A stretch of 64,000 bases of DNA from Roseobacter sp. GAI101 (GTDB lineage Bacteria; Pseudomonadota; Alphaproteobacteria; Rhodobacterales; Rhodobacteraceae). The position numbers and the translations under genes are program-made. The stretch spans positions 2,452,747 to 2,516,746 of the forward strand of contig NZ_DS999213.1 of the NCBI RefSeq assembly GCF_000156335.1, read 5' to 3'. The first letter of the stretch is position 1. Every line of letters begins with the position of its first letter. The notes under the pieces were generated by a model. The model did not search any database, was not told the DNA's origin, and saw only the letters and a program-made list of their open reading frames with translations. Shown here piece by piece: positions 8,652-17,553 of this stretch.

Positions 8652-8967
8652 CGTAAATCTCCTCAGTTATCTTGCCGAGAAAATTCTACTTTTGAACACC
8701 ACTAATTTTAGGGAGGATTACCGACCCAGAGACAGGCTTCTGCAGCGCTCTCGCATTTGAACTGAAATGCAACGCAAACGAGAACTGCAAGCGGAACCAG
8801 ACAGCAACAAGTCTATTCACTCAAGACGCCGACCTTACTGCGAACCGACTCTGCTAAAATGGTAGGAAATTTCGAAAGTCCTGTCCGCCAAGAGGCGCTT
8901 TGTTCCAAGCTTCATCTCGCTGAGTAAAATCACCGCGCCCCAAGACATCTAAGGCCATATTTTTATA

Positions 8968-9044
8968 TGGTGATCCCGGCTGGGTTCGAACCAGCAACCT
9001 GCCCCTTAGGAGGGGGCTGCTCTATCCAGTTGAGCCACGGGACC
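8968..9044 (-). tRNA. tRNA-Arg (anticodon CCU)
   Basis: Read on the minus strand, the 77-base gene folds as a complete cloverleaf: acceptor GGTCCCG pairing with CGGGATC, D-arm GGCTCAACTGGATAGAGC, anticodon stem GCCCC/GGGGC with loop CTCCTAA (anticodon CCT), T-arm with GGTTCGAACC, and an encoded CCA end. The 3' end points toward the IS and flagellar block. The 244 bp between it and the IS hold no gene I can support. Confidence 0.97.
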
Positions 9045-9213
9045 ACAGATTCAATCTACCGCAAACAGAACGCCGGTTCCAGATCAGATGTACCGTGTTC
9101 TGATGGCGAAATTTCACAAGCTTTGGCAAATGTGAACCCCCGTTCCAGTTCAGGTCACTTGCGTCACCTCGGCAATCTACGTTAGCGTAAGACAGAGTTT
9201 TATCAGCAGGATA

Positions 9214-10257
9214 TTGCCTTTGTCACAGCCCCCCAAACGCCCGCTTACCCTTCGTGATGTTTCCGACGCTTGCGGGGTTTCTGAAATGACGGTCAGCCGG
9301 GTGCTGCGCAAACGGGGGGATGTTTCGGATGCCACCCGCCGCCGGGTTCTGGCTGCAGCCAAGGAGCTGGGCTACGTGCCCAACCAGATTGCTGGATCGC
9401 TGGCCTCCCAACGGGTGAATCTGGTCGCGGTCATCATTCCGTCGCTGTCGAACATGGTCTTTCCCGAGGTGCTTAACGGCATCAATCAGGTGCTTGAGGA
9501 TACGCCTTTGCAACCTGTCGTCGGCGTCACGGACTACATGCCGGAAAAGGAAGAGCGCGTCCTGTACGAAATGCTGTCTTGGCGGCCCTCGGGCGTGATC
9601 ATCGCGGGGCTCGAGCATTCCGATGCCACCCGCGCCATGCTGAAAAACGCAGGTATCCCCGTGGTCGAGATCATGGATGTCGACGGCCGCCCGATTGATG
9701 CGATGGTCGGCATTTCGCATCGCCGCGCGGGCAACGAGATGGCCAAGGCGATCCTGAAGGAAGGCTATGAGCGTATCGGCTTCATGGGCACCAAGATGCC
9801 TTTGGACCATCGTGCGCGCAAACGGTTCGAAGGCTTTACCGAAGGGCTTGCCAAAGCGGGGATCGAGATTGAAGACCGCGCGTTCTATTCCGGAGGCTCC
9901 GCGCTGGCGAAGGGCCGCGAGATGACGCAAGACATGCTGGAACGCTCCCCTGATCTGGATTTTCTGTACTATTCCAATGACATGATCGGCGCGGGCGGAT
10001 TGCTGTACCTGATCGATCAGGGCATTGATATCCCCGGACAGATCGGTCTGGCGGGGTTCAACAATGTCGAATTGCTGCAAGGCCTGCCGCGCCAACTGGC
10101 CACGATGGACGCCTGCCGGCTTGAGATCGGGCAGGCCGCTGCGCAGATCATCCTGAATGATACGCTGGATGCGCCGGACCCCGATCTGCAAAGCCAGATC
10201 ACAATGACGCCCACCCTGTCGCTGGGGGATACGTTGCGCCGCAAACGCAACTCATGA
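9214..10257 (+). CDS. LacI-family transcriptional regulator (GntR-like)
   Basis: The 347 residues show an N-terminal LacI helix-turn-helix (TLRDVSDACGVSEMTVSRVL, about 11-30), the hinge (GYVPNQIAGSLASQR) and a periplasmic-binding-protein-like effector domain with SNDMIGAGGLLYLIDQGIDI and IGLAGFNNVE. It resembles gluconate-operon repressors of the family. No ATG lies near the expected start; TTG at 9214 follows AGCAGGA at 9204-9210, and TTG at 9220 is an alternative. It overlaps the next gene by 4 bp. No sugar genes are adjacent, so its targets probably lie elsewhere. Confidence 0.9.
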   Translation: MPLSQPPKRPLTLRDVSDACGVSEMTVSRVLRKRGDVSDATRRRVLAAAKELGYVPNQIAGSLASQRVNLVAVIIPSLSNMVFPEVLNGINQVLEDTPLQPVVGVTDYMPEKEERVLYEMLSWRPSGVIIAGLEHSDATRAMLKNAGIPVVEIMDVDGRPIDAMVGISHRRAGNEMAKAILKEGYERIGFMGTKMPLDHRARKRFEGFTEGLAKAGIEIEDRAFYSGGSALAKGREMTQDMLERSPDLDFLYYSNDMIGAGGLLYLIDQGIDIPGQIGLAGFNNVELLQGLPRQLATMDACRLEIGQAAAQIILNDTLDAPDPDLQSQITMTPTLSLGDTLRRKRNS

Positions 10258-11459
10258 ACCGACGCACGCTGGGCAATCAGGACGCACGGCGGATATTCCT
10301 GCACCGGCATTTACTGGGCGATACCCCCCAAGGGCCTGCCAAAGGCGCGGACCTTCTGGACCTGATCGAAGGGTTGGGTTTCGTGCAGCTGGACAGCATC
10401 AACACGGTCGCGCGCGCCCACGATCTGATCCTGTTTTCGCGCAAGCCACGATATCGCCCCGAGGCGTTGAAAGCGCTGTATGAACGCGATGGCGCGCTGT
10501 TCGAACACTGGACCCATGACGCCGCCGTCGTGCCGATGGCATACTACCCCTATTGGGAAATGCGCCGCAGACGCGATGCCGAAACCCTGCGCAAGCGGTA
10601 TCGGAACTGGCACCAACATGACTTTGAGGGTCGGTTTCAAAAGGTCCTGGATCAAATTCGCGAACAGGGCCCTGTCTGTTCCGCGGATGTGGGCAAGGAC
10701 GAAAAACGATCAAACAGCGGGTGGTGGGACTGGCATCCGTCCAAGACCGCGCTGGAATATCTGTGGCGCGCAGGGGCTTTGCATGTGGTCGGGCGGGACG
10801 GATTTCAAAAACGCTATGATCTGACCGAACGGGTGCTGGAAACGCATCTGTGTGATCCTGCAAACGCGCCGGACGACGCCCGGACCATCGACTGGTGCTG
10901 TAGCGGCGCGCTGGACCGACTGGGCTTTGCGACGCACACCGAATTGGCGGCGTTTTGGGCGCATATTACCCCCGCCGAGGCAAAACAGTGGGTCACCAGC
11001 GAATTGGCGCTTGGGCAGCTTGAGCCGATCGAAGTCATGGGGACCGACGGCATAGCGCGCATCGCCGTTGCGCGCCCAGGCCTTGGCGATGATCCCGCGT
11101 TGCAAGCTGCACCACCCCAGCGGTTGCGCGTGCTCAGCCCATTTGACCCTGCCCTGCGCGACCGCAAACGCGCAGAGCGGCTGTTGGGTTTTTCCTACCG
11201 GATCGAGATGTTCGTTCCCGAACCCAAACGGGTCTATGGCTATTATGTTTTTCCCATTCTGCAAGGCGATAGCATCATTGCGCGGATCGACATGAAGGCG
11301 TTTCGCACCCTTGATGCGCTGGTGGTCCGGGCGCTGTGGGTCGAACCCGGTACCCGTTGGGGCAAAGCGAGACAAGCAGCGCTTGAGGCGGAGCTGGCCC
11401 GACTGATCCGCCTGGCGGGCGTGTCCAAGATCACCTTCGAAGACGGTTGGCTACGCTAA
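10254..11459 (+). CDS. YcaQ-type winged-helix DNA glycosylase (HTH_42 family, QxD variant)
   Basis: The 401-residue protein matches the HTH_42 / DUF1006 superfamily in length and pattern: LGFVQLDSINTVARAHDLIL near the N-terminus, then EHWTHDAAVVPMAYYPYW, WWDWHPSKTALEYLWRAG and LSPFDPALRDRKRAERLLGF. E. coli YcaQ unhooks DNA interstrand crosslinks and has a catalytic Gln-x-Gln. Here the motif is Gln45-Leu46-Asp47, the Gln-x-Asp form of the AlkX-like branch. Substrate preference cannot be read from sequence. It is cotranslated with the upstream LacI gene (ATGA overlap). Confidence 0.85.
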   Translation: MNRRTLGNQDARRIFLHRHLLGDTPQGPAKGADLLDLIEGLGFVQLDSINTVARAHDLILFSRKPRYRPEALKALYERDGALFEHWTHDAAVVPMAYYPYWEMRRRRDAETLRKRYRNWHQHDFEGRFQKVLDQIREQGPVCSADVGKDEKRSNSGWWDWHPSKTALEYLWRAGALHVVGRDGFQKRYDLTERVLETHLCDPANAPDDARTIDWCCSGALDRLGFATHTELAAFWAHITPAEAKQWVTSELALGQLEPIEVMGTDGIARIAVARPGLGDDPALQAAPPQRLRVLSPFDPALRDRKRAERLLGFSYRIEMFVPEPKRVYGYYVFPILQGDSIIARIDMKAFRTLDALVVRALWVEPGTRWGKARQAALEAELARLIRLAGVSKITFEDGWLR

Positions 11460-11625
11460 AGTGGTACCCTGCATCTGACTAATTCTTGGCCATAAACGGT
11501 CTGTCGCGCAATAACGATAACAATTTGTAAACATTTTGTTGACGAATTGCACTTCTCTGCCAAAGTGACCGCAAAGGAATCATGATCATGCGTAACCTTG
11601 CCCTCTTTGCCCAAAGGCGCTGCCG

Positions 11626-12870
11626 ATGACCCGCCACGTGGTCGTCATTGGCGCGGGCATCGTTGGCGTGTCGTCAGCGATCTGGCTGCAACGCGCGGGT
11701 GCGCAGGTCACTGTCATTGACCGCGCGGGCCCCGGAAAGGGCACGTCACACGGCAACGCAGGTGTGCTGGCCGCGTCGGGCGTTGCGCCGGTCACGGGGC
11801 CGGGGTTGCTGCGCAAGGCACCGTTCATGTTGCTTGACCGTGATGTGCCGTTGTATCTGCGCTTGGCCTATCTGCCGCGACTGTTGCCGTGGTTGATGAA
11901 ATACATGGGCCACGCCAATGACGCCGACACGCGGCGCATTTCGGCCGGGCTGGTGCCGATCGTCAGCGACAGCGTCGAGCAGCACAAAAGCCTGACAGCT
12001 GATCTAGGCCTGTCCGATTGGGTCACGGACAGCGATTATGTCTTTGCCTATCGCAAGCGCGCGGATTTCGAAGCAGAGGCTTACACCTGGGCATTGCGTG
12101 CGCAAGCCGGGTTTACGCCGTCGCTGATCGAAGGCAGGGCCGTGCAGGAATACGAACCCGCATTAGGGTCTGAAATCACCTGTCTCGCCACCCTCAAGGA
12201 TCACGGCTTCATCCGCGATCCGGGGGGCTATGTCGCCGCTTTGGCGCGTGCCTTTGAACAGGCGGGCGGCAAGGTGATGCAAGCCGAGGTCAAGGATTTC
12301 GACCTGACAGGTGGCAGTGTGACGGCGGTGCAAACCACCCAAGGTACCGTGCCCTGCGATGATATCGTGCTGGCGACAGGCGTATGGTCCAAACCCCTGA
12401 TGGCCAAGCTGGGGCTGAACGTGCCGCTTGAATCCGAACGCGGCTATCACGTAATCTTCAAAGATGCGACCGGTGGACCAAGCCGCCCCATCATGATCGC
12501 AAGCGGCAAGTTCGTGGCCACCCCGATGGTGCAAGGCGTCCGCTGTGCCGGGATTCTCGAGTTCGGCGGGCTGGAGGCTGGCCCGTCGAAAGCGCCTTTG
12601 GCCCTGCTGCGCCATCAGGCGAAAGCGGCGTTTCCGAACCTGAAAGCCGCAAACGAAATCGAATGGCTGGGGCACAGGCCCGCCCCTACCGACAGCCTGC
12701 CCCTGATCGGGCAAGTTGGCACCAGCCGGGTCTACACCGCCTTCGGGCACCACCATATCGGGTTGACCGGCGGGCCGAAAACAGGTCGCCTGATCGCTGG
12801 CATGATCATGGGTCAGCCAACGAATACCGATACCAAACCCTATCACCCACAACGGTTCGGCAACGTCTGA
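11626..12870 (+). CDS. FAD-dependent oxidoreductase, D-amino-acid dehydrogenase-like (DadA family)
   Basis: A 414-residue DAO-family flavoenzyme. The N-terminal dinucleotide-binding motif is VVVIGAGIVGVSSAIWLQRAG with VTVIDRAGPGKGTSHGNAG. The C-terminal FAD contact region reads GHRPAPTDSLPLIG and AFGHHHIGLTGGPKTGRLIA. Related enzymes oxidise D-amino acids or D-proline-like imino acids and pass electrons to the respiratory chain. It lies 30 bp upstream of dctP and runs into the TRAP/5-oxoprolinase genes, so its substrate may be a cyclic or D-amino acid linked to 5-oxoproline. That specificity is inference. Confidence 0.85.
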   Translation: MTRHVVVIGAGIVGVSSAIWLQRAGAQVTVIDRAGPGKGTSHGNAGVLAASGVAPVTGPGLLRKAPFMLLDRDVPLYLRLAYLPRLLPWLMKYMGHANDADTRRISAGLVPIVSDSVEQHKSLTADLGLSDWVTDSDYVFAYRKRADFEAEAYTWALRAQAGFTPSLIEGRAVQEYEPALGSEITCLATLKDHGFIRDPGGYVAALARAFEQAGGKVMQAEVKDFDLTGGSVTAVQTTQGTVPCDDIVLATGVWSKPLMAKLGLNVPLESERGYHVIFKDATGGPSRPIMIASGKFVATPMVQGVRCAGILEFGGLEAGPSKAPLALLRHQAKAAFPNLKAANEIEWLGHRPAPTDSLPLIGQVGTSRVYTAFGHHHIGLTGGPKTGRLIAGMIMGQPTNTDTKPYHPQRFGNV

Positions 12871-12900
12871 ACCAGCGAAATCACCAACAAGGAGAGAGAC

Positions 12901-13890
12901 ATGAAACTGACCAATAAACTGATGACAGGCGTCGCGACCGCTGCGATTGCCATGACAAGCGCCCTGCCCGCACTGGCCGCCGAAAAGTGGGACATGCCGA
13001 TGGCGTATTCCGCGTCGAACTTCCATTCCGAGAACGGCATGGCCTTTGCCAAATGCGTGACCGATGGCACTGCCGGAGAGATCGAGATTACCGTTCATCC
13101 CGGCGGGTCGCTGATCGCGGGTGCTGACATCAAGCGTGCCATCCAGACCGGCCAGGTACAACTGGGCGAACGCCTGCTGTCCGGTCACCAGAATGAAAAC
13201 CCGCTGTTCGGCTTTGATTCGATCCCGTTCCTTGCACCGTCTTTCGAGGATTCTGACAAGCTGTGGAAAGCCGCCAAGCCCAAGATCGAAGAGCTGCTGG
13301 CCGAGCAGAACCTGACCCTGCTTTATAACGTGCCATGGCCGCCCCAGGGCCTGTACTTCAAGAAAGACGTGAACAGCGTCGAAGACATGAAGGGCGTCAA
13401 GTTCCGGTCGTACAACAACGCAACCAGCCGTCTGGCCGAATTGACAGGCATGCTGCCCGTCACGATCGAAGCCGCTGAACTTAGCCAGGCATTTGCCACG
13501 GGCGTTGCGGAATCAATGATCTCTTCGGGTGCTACGGGCTACGACCAGAAGGTCTGGGAAAGCCTGACCAACTTCTACGAAGTCGATGCCTGGCTGCCGC
13601 GTAACTATGTCATGGTGAACAACGATGTCTGGGCCGATGTGTCGGATGCCAACAAGGACATCATCACCACCTGCGCAACCGAGGCTGAAACACGCGGCTT
13701 GCAAGCCTCCAAGGACTATACGCAATTCACCTATGACGGTCTGCGCGATGGCGGCATGAAAGTTGAACCCGCAAGCGAAGAGCTGATGACCGGCCTGCGC
13801 GCTGTGGGTGAAACCATGACGTCGGAATGGCTTGAATCAGCTGGTGACGACGGCAAAGCCATCGTCGATAGCTTCAAGTCGATGCAATAA
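12901..13890 (+). CDS. dctP: TRAP transporter solute-binding protein (DctP family), probably for 5-oxoproline
   Basis: The 329-residue periplasmic receptor of a TRAP transporter. A signal peptide (TNKLMTGVATAAIAMTSALP, cut after ALA) is followed by the DctP fold, with GAEDIKRAI-like GADIKRAIQTGQVQLGERLL, the ligand-arginine region GVKFRSYNN and the conserved helix AELSQAFATGVAESMISS. Pyroglutamate-binding TRAP receptors are known in Bordetella. Here the pxpBCA genes in the same operon suggest the same ligand. A GGAG ribosome site lies at 12891-12894. Confidence 0.9.
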   Translation: MKLTNKLMTGVATAAIAMTSALPALAAEKWDMPMAYSASNFHSENGMAFAKCVTDGTAGEIEITVHPGGSLIAGADIKRAIQTGQVQLGERLLSGHQNENPLFGFDSIPFLAPSFEDSDKLWKAAKPKIEELLAEQNLTLLYNVPWPPQGLYFKKDVNSVEDMKGVKFRSYNNATSRLAELTGMLPVTIEAAELSQAFATGVAESMISSGATGYDQKVWESLTNFYEVDAWLPRNYVMVNNDVWADVSDANKDIITTCATEAETRGLQASKDYTQFTYDGLRDGGMKVEPASEELMTGLRAVGETMTSEWLESAGDDGKAIVDSFKSMQ

Positions 13891-13899
13891 GCATTCCTT

Positions 13900-13929
13900 C
13901 GGCGGCCCTGTCATACGGGCCGCCGTTTT
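13900..13929 (+). terminator. Hairpin with T-run between dctP and dctQ (likely attenuator)
   Basis: A 9-bp GC stem, CGGCGGCCC (13900-13908) with GGGCCGCCG (13917-13925), loop of 8, followed by TTTTC. It looks like an intrinsic terminator inside the operon. This would let the abundant binding protein be made in excess over the membrane subunits, a common layout for binding-protein transporters. Confidence 0.75.
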
Positions 13930-13953
13930 CTTCCGCCGAACGGAGATTTCCAC

Positions 13954-14478
13954 ATGAAAGCCCTGCGCAAATCGCTTGATGCCCTCTACCTTGGTTCCGG
14001 GGCCCTGGCGGCCATCTGTCTGGTCGCGATCCTGTTGCTGATCGTGGTGCAAATGGTTGCCCGCTGGACTGGCGAAGTTTTCCCCGGTGCCGCAAGCTAT
14101 GCCGGTTATGCCATGGCCGGTGCCAGTTTTCTGGCCTTTGCCAATGCACTGAACCGCGGGTCCCATATCCGTGTGTCGATCTTGCTGAACGCGCTGCCCG
14201 ATAGCCCCAAACGGCTGCTGGACATCTGGTGTTTCGGACTGGCTGCGGCGATTGCGTGGTATTTCACCTATTACGCCTATTGGTTCGTCTACTGGTCGTG
14301 GAAATTCAACGAGGTCAGTCAGGCGCAAGACGCGACCGCCTTGTGGATTCCGCAATCGGTGATGGTGATCGGGGGGGCAATCCTTGCCATCGCCCTGACC
14401 GACAACCTGCTGAACCTGATCGTTAAGGGCGAACACCGCCTGACCCGCGATCTTGTCGATCAAAGCTTTGGGGAATGA
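13954..14478 (+). CDS. dctQ: TRAP transporter small permease (DctQ family)
   Basis: A 174-residue protein with four predicted membrane helices: LAAICLVAILLLIVVQMVAR, AGYAMAGASFLAFANAL, CFGLAAAIAWYFTYYAYWFV and SVMVIGGAILAIALTDNLLN. The family marker is the region LNRGSHIRVSILLNALP between helices two and three. It pairs with the large permease next to it. It follows the attenuator hairpin and ends 4 bp before dctM. Confidence 0.92.
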   Translation: MKALRKSLDALYLGSGALAAICLVAILLLIVVQMVARWTGEVFPGAASYAGYAMAGASFLAFANALNRGSHIRVSILLNALPDSPKRLLDIWCFGLAAAIAWYFTYYAYWFVYWSWKFNEVSQAQDATALWIPQSVMVIGGAILAIALTDNLLNLIVKGEHRLTRDLVDQSFGE

Positions 14479-14482
14479 TGCG

Positions 14483-15793
14483 ATGACTGAACTTTACGCG
14501 ATCGTCCTCTTCCTCGTCGTTCTTTTCTTCCTGCTTGGCACCGGTGTCTGGGTCGGCCTTGCCCTGATGGGGGTTGCCTGGGTCGGAATGGAGCTGTTCA
14601 CCACCCGTCCTGTCGGCGATGCGATGGTCACGACGATATGGGCCAGTTCCAGCTCATGGACGCTGACCGCCCTGCCGCTTTTCATCTGGATGGGCGAGAT
14701 ATTGTTCAGAACCCGCCTGTCGGAGGACATGTTCAAGGGCCTGTCCCCCTGGCTGGCCAAACTGCCGGGCGGCTTGGTCCATACCAATATCGTCGGCTGC
14801 ACGGTCTTTGCCGCCGTGTCCGGATCCTCTGCCGCGACACTGACTACCGTGGGCAAGATGTCGATCCCCGAACTGCGGGCACGCAATTACCCCGAAAAGA
14901 TGATCATCGGCACGCTGGCCGGTGCAGCCACCCTTGGCCTGATGATTCCGCCATCGCTGGCGCTGATCGTCTATGGCGTGACCGTCAACGAAAGCATCAC
15001 CAAGCTGTTCTTTGCTGGCGTGATGCCGGGCCTGTTTCTGGCGGTGATGTTCATGGCCTATGTGGCGTTTGTGTCGCTCACCTCCAAAGACTGGAACCCC
15101 ACGGTCGAGCGCGACATGAGCTTTGCCGACAAGCTGCGCAACTCGCGGTTCTTGCTGCCGGTATTTGCGTTGATCACGGTCGTGATCGGGTCGATGTATC
15201 TGGGGTTTGCCACCGCGACCGAAGCTGCCGCGATCGGTGTGATCGGCGCGCTGATGCTGGCGCTTTTACAAGGGTCGCTGAACTGGGGCAGCTTTCAACA
15301 AAGCCTGATGGGCGCGATGCGCACCTCGGCAATGATCGCGCTGATCCTGGCTGGGGCCGCGTTTTTGAAGCTGTCGATGGGGTTCACCGGTTTGCCCCGC
15401 GCCTTGGCCGATGGCATCGCCTCGTGGGAGCTGTCGCGGTTCCAGCTGCTGATGGCGCTGCTGGTGTTTTACATCGTGCTGGGCATGTTTCTGGACGGTA
15501 TTTCATCTGTGGTGCTGACCATGGCCGTGGTCGAACCGATGGTGCGCGATGCTGGTATCGATCTGATCTGGTTCGGCATCTTCGTCGTGGTTGTCGTCGA
15601 GATGGCGCAAATCACCCCGCCAATCGGTTTCAACCTGTTCGTGCTGCAAGGCATGACCGATCACGAAATGGGCTATATCACCAAGGCCGCACTGCCCATG
15701 TTCGCGATCATGGTGGTGATGGTGTTCGTGTTGATCTTTTTCCCTGACATCGCGACGTGGTTGCCCGACAACATCAGACAAGGGCCGTCATGA
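14483..15793 (+). CDS. dctM: TRAP transporter large permease (DctM family)
   Basis: The 436-residue, roughly 12-helix sodium-coupled permease of the TRAP system. Clear DctM markers are the signature GSSAATLTTVGKMSIPELR, then AGAATLGLMIPPSLALIVYG, ATEAAAIGVIGALMLAL and the C-terminal EMAQITPPIGFNLFVLQGM. I chose ATG 14483 (beginning MTELYAIVLFLVVLFF), 4 bp after the dctQ stop; an upstream in-frame ATG at 14453 lies inside dctQ. Its stop overlaps the pxpB start (ATGA), tying transport to 5-oxoproline breakdown. Confidence 0.95.
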   Translation: MTELYAIVLFLVVLFFLLGTGVWVGLALMGVAWVGMELFTTRPVGDAMVTTIWASSSSWTLTALPLFIWMGEILFRTRLSEDMFKGLSPWLAKLPGGLVHTNIVGCTVFAAVSGSSAATLTTVGKMSIPELRARNYPEKMIIGTLAGAATLGLMIPPSLALIVYGVTVNESITKLFFAGVMPGLFLAVMFMAYVAFVSLTSKDWNPTVERDMSFADKLRNSRFLLPVFALITVVIGSMYLGFATATEAAAIGVIGALMLALLQGSLNWGSFQQSLMGAMRTSAMIALILAGAAFLKLSMGFTGLPRALADGIASWELSRFQLLMALLVFYIVLGMFLDGISSVVLTMAVVEPMVRDAGIDLIWFGIFVVVVVEMAQITPPIGFNLFVLQGMTDHEMGYITKAALPMFAIMVVMVFVLIFFPDIATWLPDNIRQGPS

Positions 15794-16527
15794 ACCAGTT
15801 CCCGAGAATCCAGACCGTCGGGCTGTCCGGTATCCTGATCAGCTTTTCCGACACCATGTCGGAACCTGCAAACCGTGCGGCCTTGTCCTTTCGGGCGGCG
15901 ATTGACGCTGCCGACTGGCCCGAAGTGTCCGAGACAAGCACATCGCTTGTCTCGACCTTCTTGCAGGTCGACTTGGTGACCCAGCCGCTGGACGCCATGC
16001 TGACGCGGCTGAATGACCTGCTGGAAACACAGGATTGGTACACCGCCCCTTTGCCAGCAGGCCGCACGTTGTGGCATATCCCGACGGTTTACGGCACCGA
16101 CCTGGCTCCCCAGCTTGAGGAAGCCGCCGAACTGGCGGGCCTTGATCCCGATGCCGCAATTGCACAGCTGTCACAGGCCCGCGTGCGCGTGCTGACCATC
16201 GGCTTTGCCCCCGGACAGCCCTATATGGGCGAGCTGCCGGAAAACTGGGATATCCCGCGCCAACAGGCATTGACGAAATCAGTGCCCGCAGGGGCGTTGA
16301 TCGTCGCGATCCGGCAATTGATCATCTTTACCAACGCCTCGCCGACGGGATGGCGGCACATCGGCCAGACTGCATTCAAAACCTTTCGCCCGCTCAGCGA
16401 CCGGCCGTTTTCGTTGTCGCCGGGTGATGAACTGTGTTTCCCGTCCGTCTCGCGCAGCACGCTGGAAAAGATCATGGCGACAGATGACAGCGGTGCCGGC
16501 GGCGCAGAAACCGAGGTGCTGTCATGA
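15790..16527 (+). CDS. pxpB: 5-oxoprolinase subunit PxpB (KipI family)
   Basis: PxpB is one of three subunits of the prokaryotic ATP-dependent 5-oxoprolinase that opens pyroglutamate to glutamate. The 245 residues carry the KipI/AHS1 pattern: EPANRAALSFRAAI, IPTVYGTDLAPQLEEAAELA, and the strongly conserved VLTIGFAPGQPYMGELP followed by VPAGALIVAIRQLIIFTNAS and SPTGWRHIGQT. It overlaps dctM and pxpC by 4 bp each. The N-terminal third is a little divergent from the Bacillus protein. Confidence 0.92.
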   Translation: MNQFPRIQTVGLSGILISFSDTMSEPANRAALSFRAAIDAADWPEVSETSTSLVSTFLQVDLVTQPLDAMLTRLNDLLETQDWYTAPLPAGRTLWHIPTVYGTDLAPQLEEAAELAGLDPDAAIAQLSQARVRVLTIGFAPGQPYMGELPENWDIPRQQALTKSVPAGALIVAIRQLIIFTNASPTGWRHIGQTAFKTFRPLSDRPFSLSPGDELCFPSVSRSTLEKIMATDDSGAGGAETEVLS

Positions 16528-17552
16528 CCACAACCCTCACCATCGTGCAAGCTGGCCCTGCCCTGACGATACAAGACCTTGGCCGCGCAGGCTGGCTGGC
16601 CCAAGGATTGACCAAGGGCGGAGCCGCCGATCCGGTTGCGATCCATGAGGGCGCGGCCCTGCTGGGCCAGTCCCCCGATCTGGCCGCGATCGAAATGACA
16701 GGCACTGGCGGAACCTTTACCGCAGATGCCGACATACGCATCGCCCTGACAGGGGCCAGCATGGCCGCCAAGATCGACGGGGATCCGATTGCCTGGAACG
16801 CCGGTCACCTGTTGCCCGCCGGGGCCAAGCTGACCATCGGCGGGGCGACATCCGGCACCTATGGCTATCTGCATATCGGCGGCGGCATTGCGTCCGATCC
16901 GGTGCTTGGGGCGCGGGCGACCCATCTCAGCGCCGGGCTGGGAGCCGCGCTGAAATCCGGCGACAGCTTTCCGGTCGGCCCCGACAAGGGCCGCGAAACG
17001 GGCATGAAACTGCCCCGCGATACCCGCTTTGACGGCGGTGTCGTGCGTGTGGTCGCCAGCATGCAAACCGACCGCTTTGCGCCAGAGGAACGGGAACGTT
17101 TTATCGCGACGCAATTCGCCCGCGACCCCCGTGCCAACCGCATGGGCGTGCGCATGGATCACGACGGCGCTGGTTTTCATGCCGAAGGCGGGCTGACCAT
17201 CCTGTCAGAAGTCATCGTACCGGGCGATATTCAGATCACCGGCGACGGTGCCCCCTTTGTGCTGATGGGTGAATCGCAAACCACAGGCGGATATCCCCGT
17301 ATCGGTACAGTGATCCCGCGTGATCTGCCCCGTGTGGCACAGGCCCCGGCTGGTACAAAGATCACGTTTGAATTCGTCACGCTTGAGCAGGCCATCACAC
17401 TAGAGACCCAGCACCGGCGCGACGTCAAAGCCCTGCCGGGGCAGTTGACGGCCCTTGTCCGTGACCCCGCGACGATCCGGAACCTGATGGAATACCAGCT
17501 TGTCGGGGGCGCGGTCTCGGCCAAGGAAAACCCGTTTGAAAAGGATGCCTGA
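16524..17552 (+). CDS. pxpC: 5-oxoprolinase subunit PxpC (KipA / biotin-dependent carboxyltransferase-like)
   Basis: The 342-residue AHS2-domain subunit. Diagnostic segments are VQAGPALTIQDLGRAGWLAQ near the start, GAADPVAIHEGAALLG, the GYLHIGGGIASDPVLGARAT stretch, the DPRANRMGVRMDHDGAGF region and GDIQITGDGAPFVLMGESQT with TTGGYPRIGTVI. Together with PxpB it phosphorylates and opens the lactam ring held by PxpA. It lies two bases before pxpA. Confidence 0.93.
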   Translation: MTTTLTIVQAGPALTIQDLGRAGWLAQGLTKGGAADPVAIHEGAALLGQSPDLAAIEMTGTGGTFTADADIRIALTGASMAAKIDGDPIAWNAGHLLPAGAKLTIGGATSGTYGYLHIGGGIASDPVLGARATHLSAGLGAALKSGDSFPVGPDKGRETGMKLPRDTRFDGGVVRVVASMQTDRFAPEERERFIATQFARDPRANRMGVRMDHDGAGFHAEGGLTILSEVIVPGDIQITGDGAPFVLMGESQTTGGYPRIGTVIPRDLPRVAQAPAGTKITFEFVTLEQAITLETQHRRDVKALPGQLTALVRDPATIRNLMEYQLVGGAVSAKENPFEKDA

Positions 17553-17553
17553 C

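Larger units (their letters stand above)
7524..8723 (-). mobile_element. IS3-family insertion sequence, 1200 bp
   Basis: The element carries overlapping orfA and orfB typical of IS3. Imperfect terminal inverted repeats start with CGGTAATCC at 7524-7532 and end with its complement GGATTACCG at 8715-8723. A second shared block, GTAGAATT, lies about 35 bp inside each end. The size is exactly 1200 bp. I see no 3-4 bp target duplication at the borders (CTG on the left, ACC on the right), which suggests recombination between copies or decay of one flank. It separates the flagellar block from the tRNA-Arg region. Confidence 0.88.

Noticed and set aside
8854-8958. 34-residue open frame on the minus strand between the IS and tRNA-Arg
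   Set aside because: It has an ATG and a plausible composition but no ribosome site or recognisable family; too short to support.
14638-15747. 369-codon open frame inside dctM in another plus-strand frame
   Set aside because: DctM has all family signatures; the alternative frame is Arg/Gly/Asp-rich and lacks a ribosome site.
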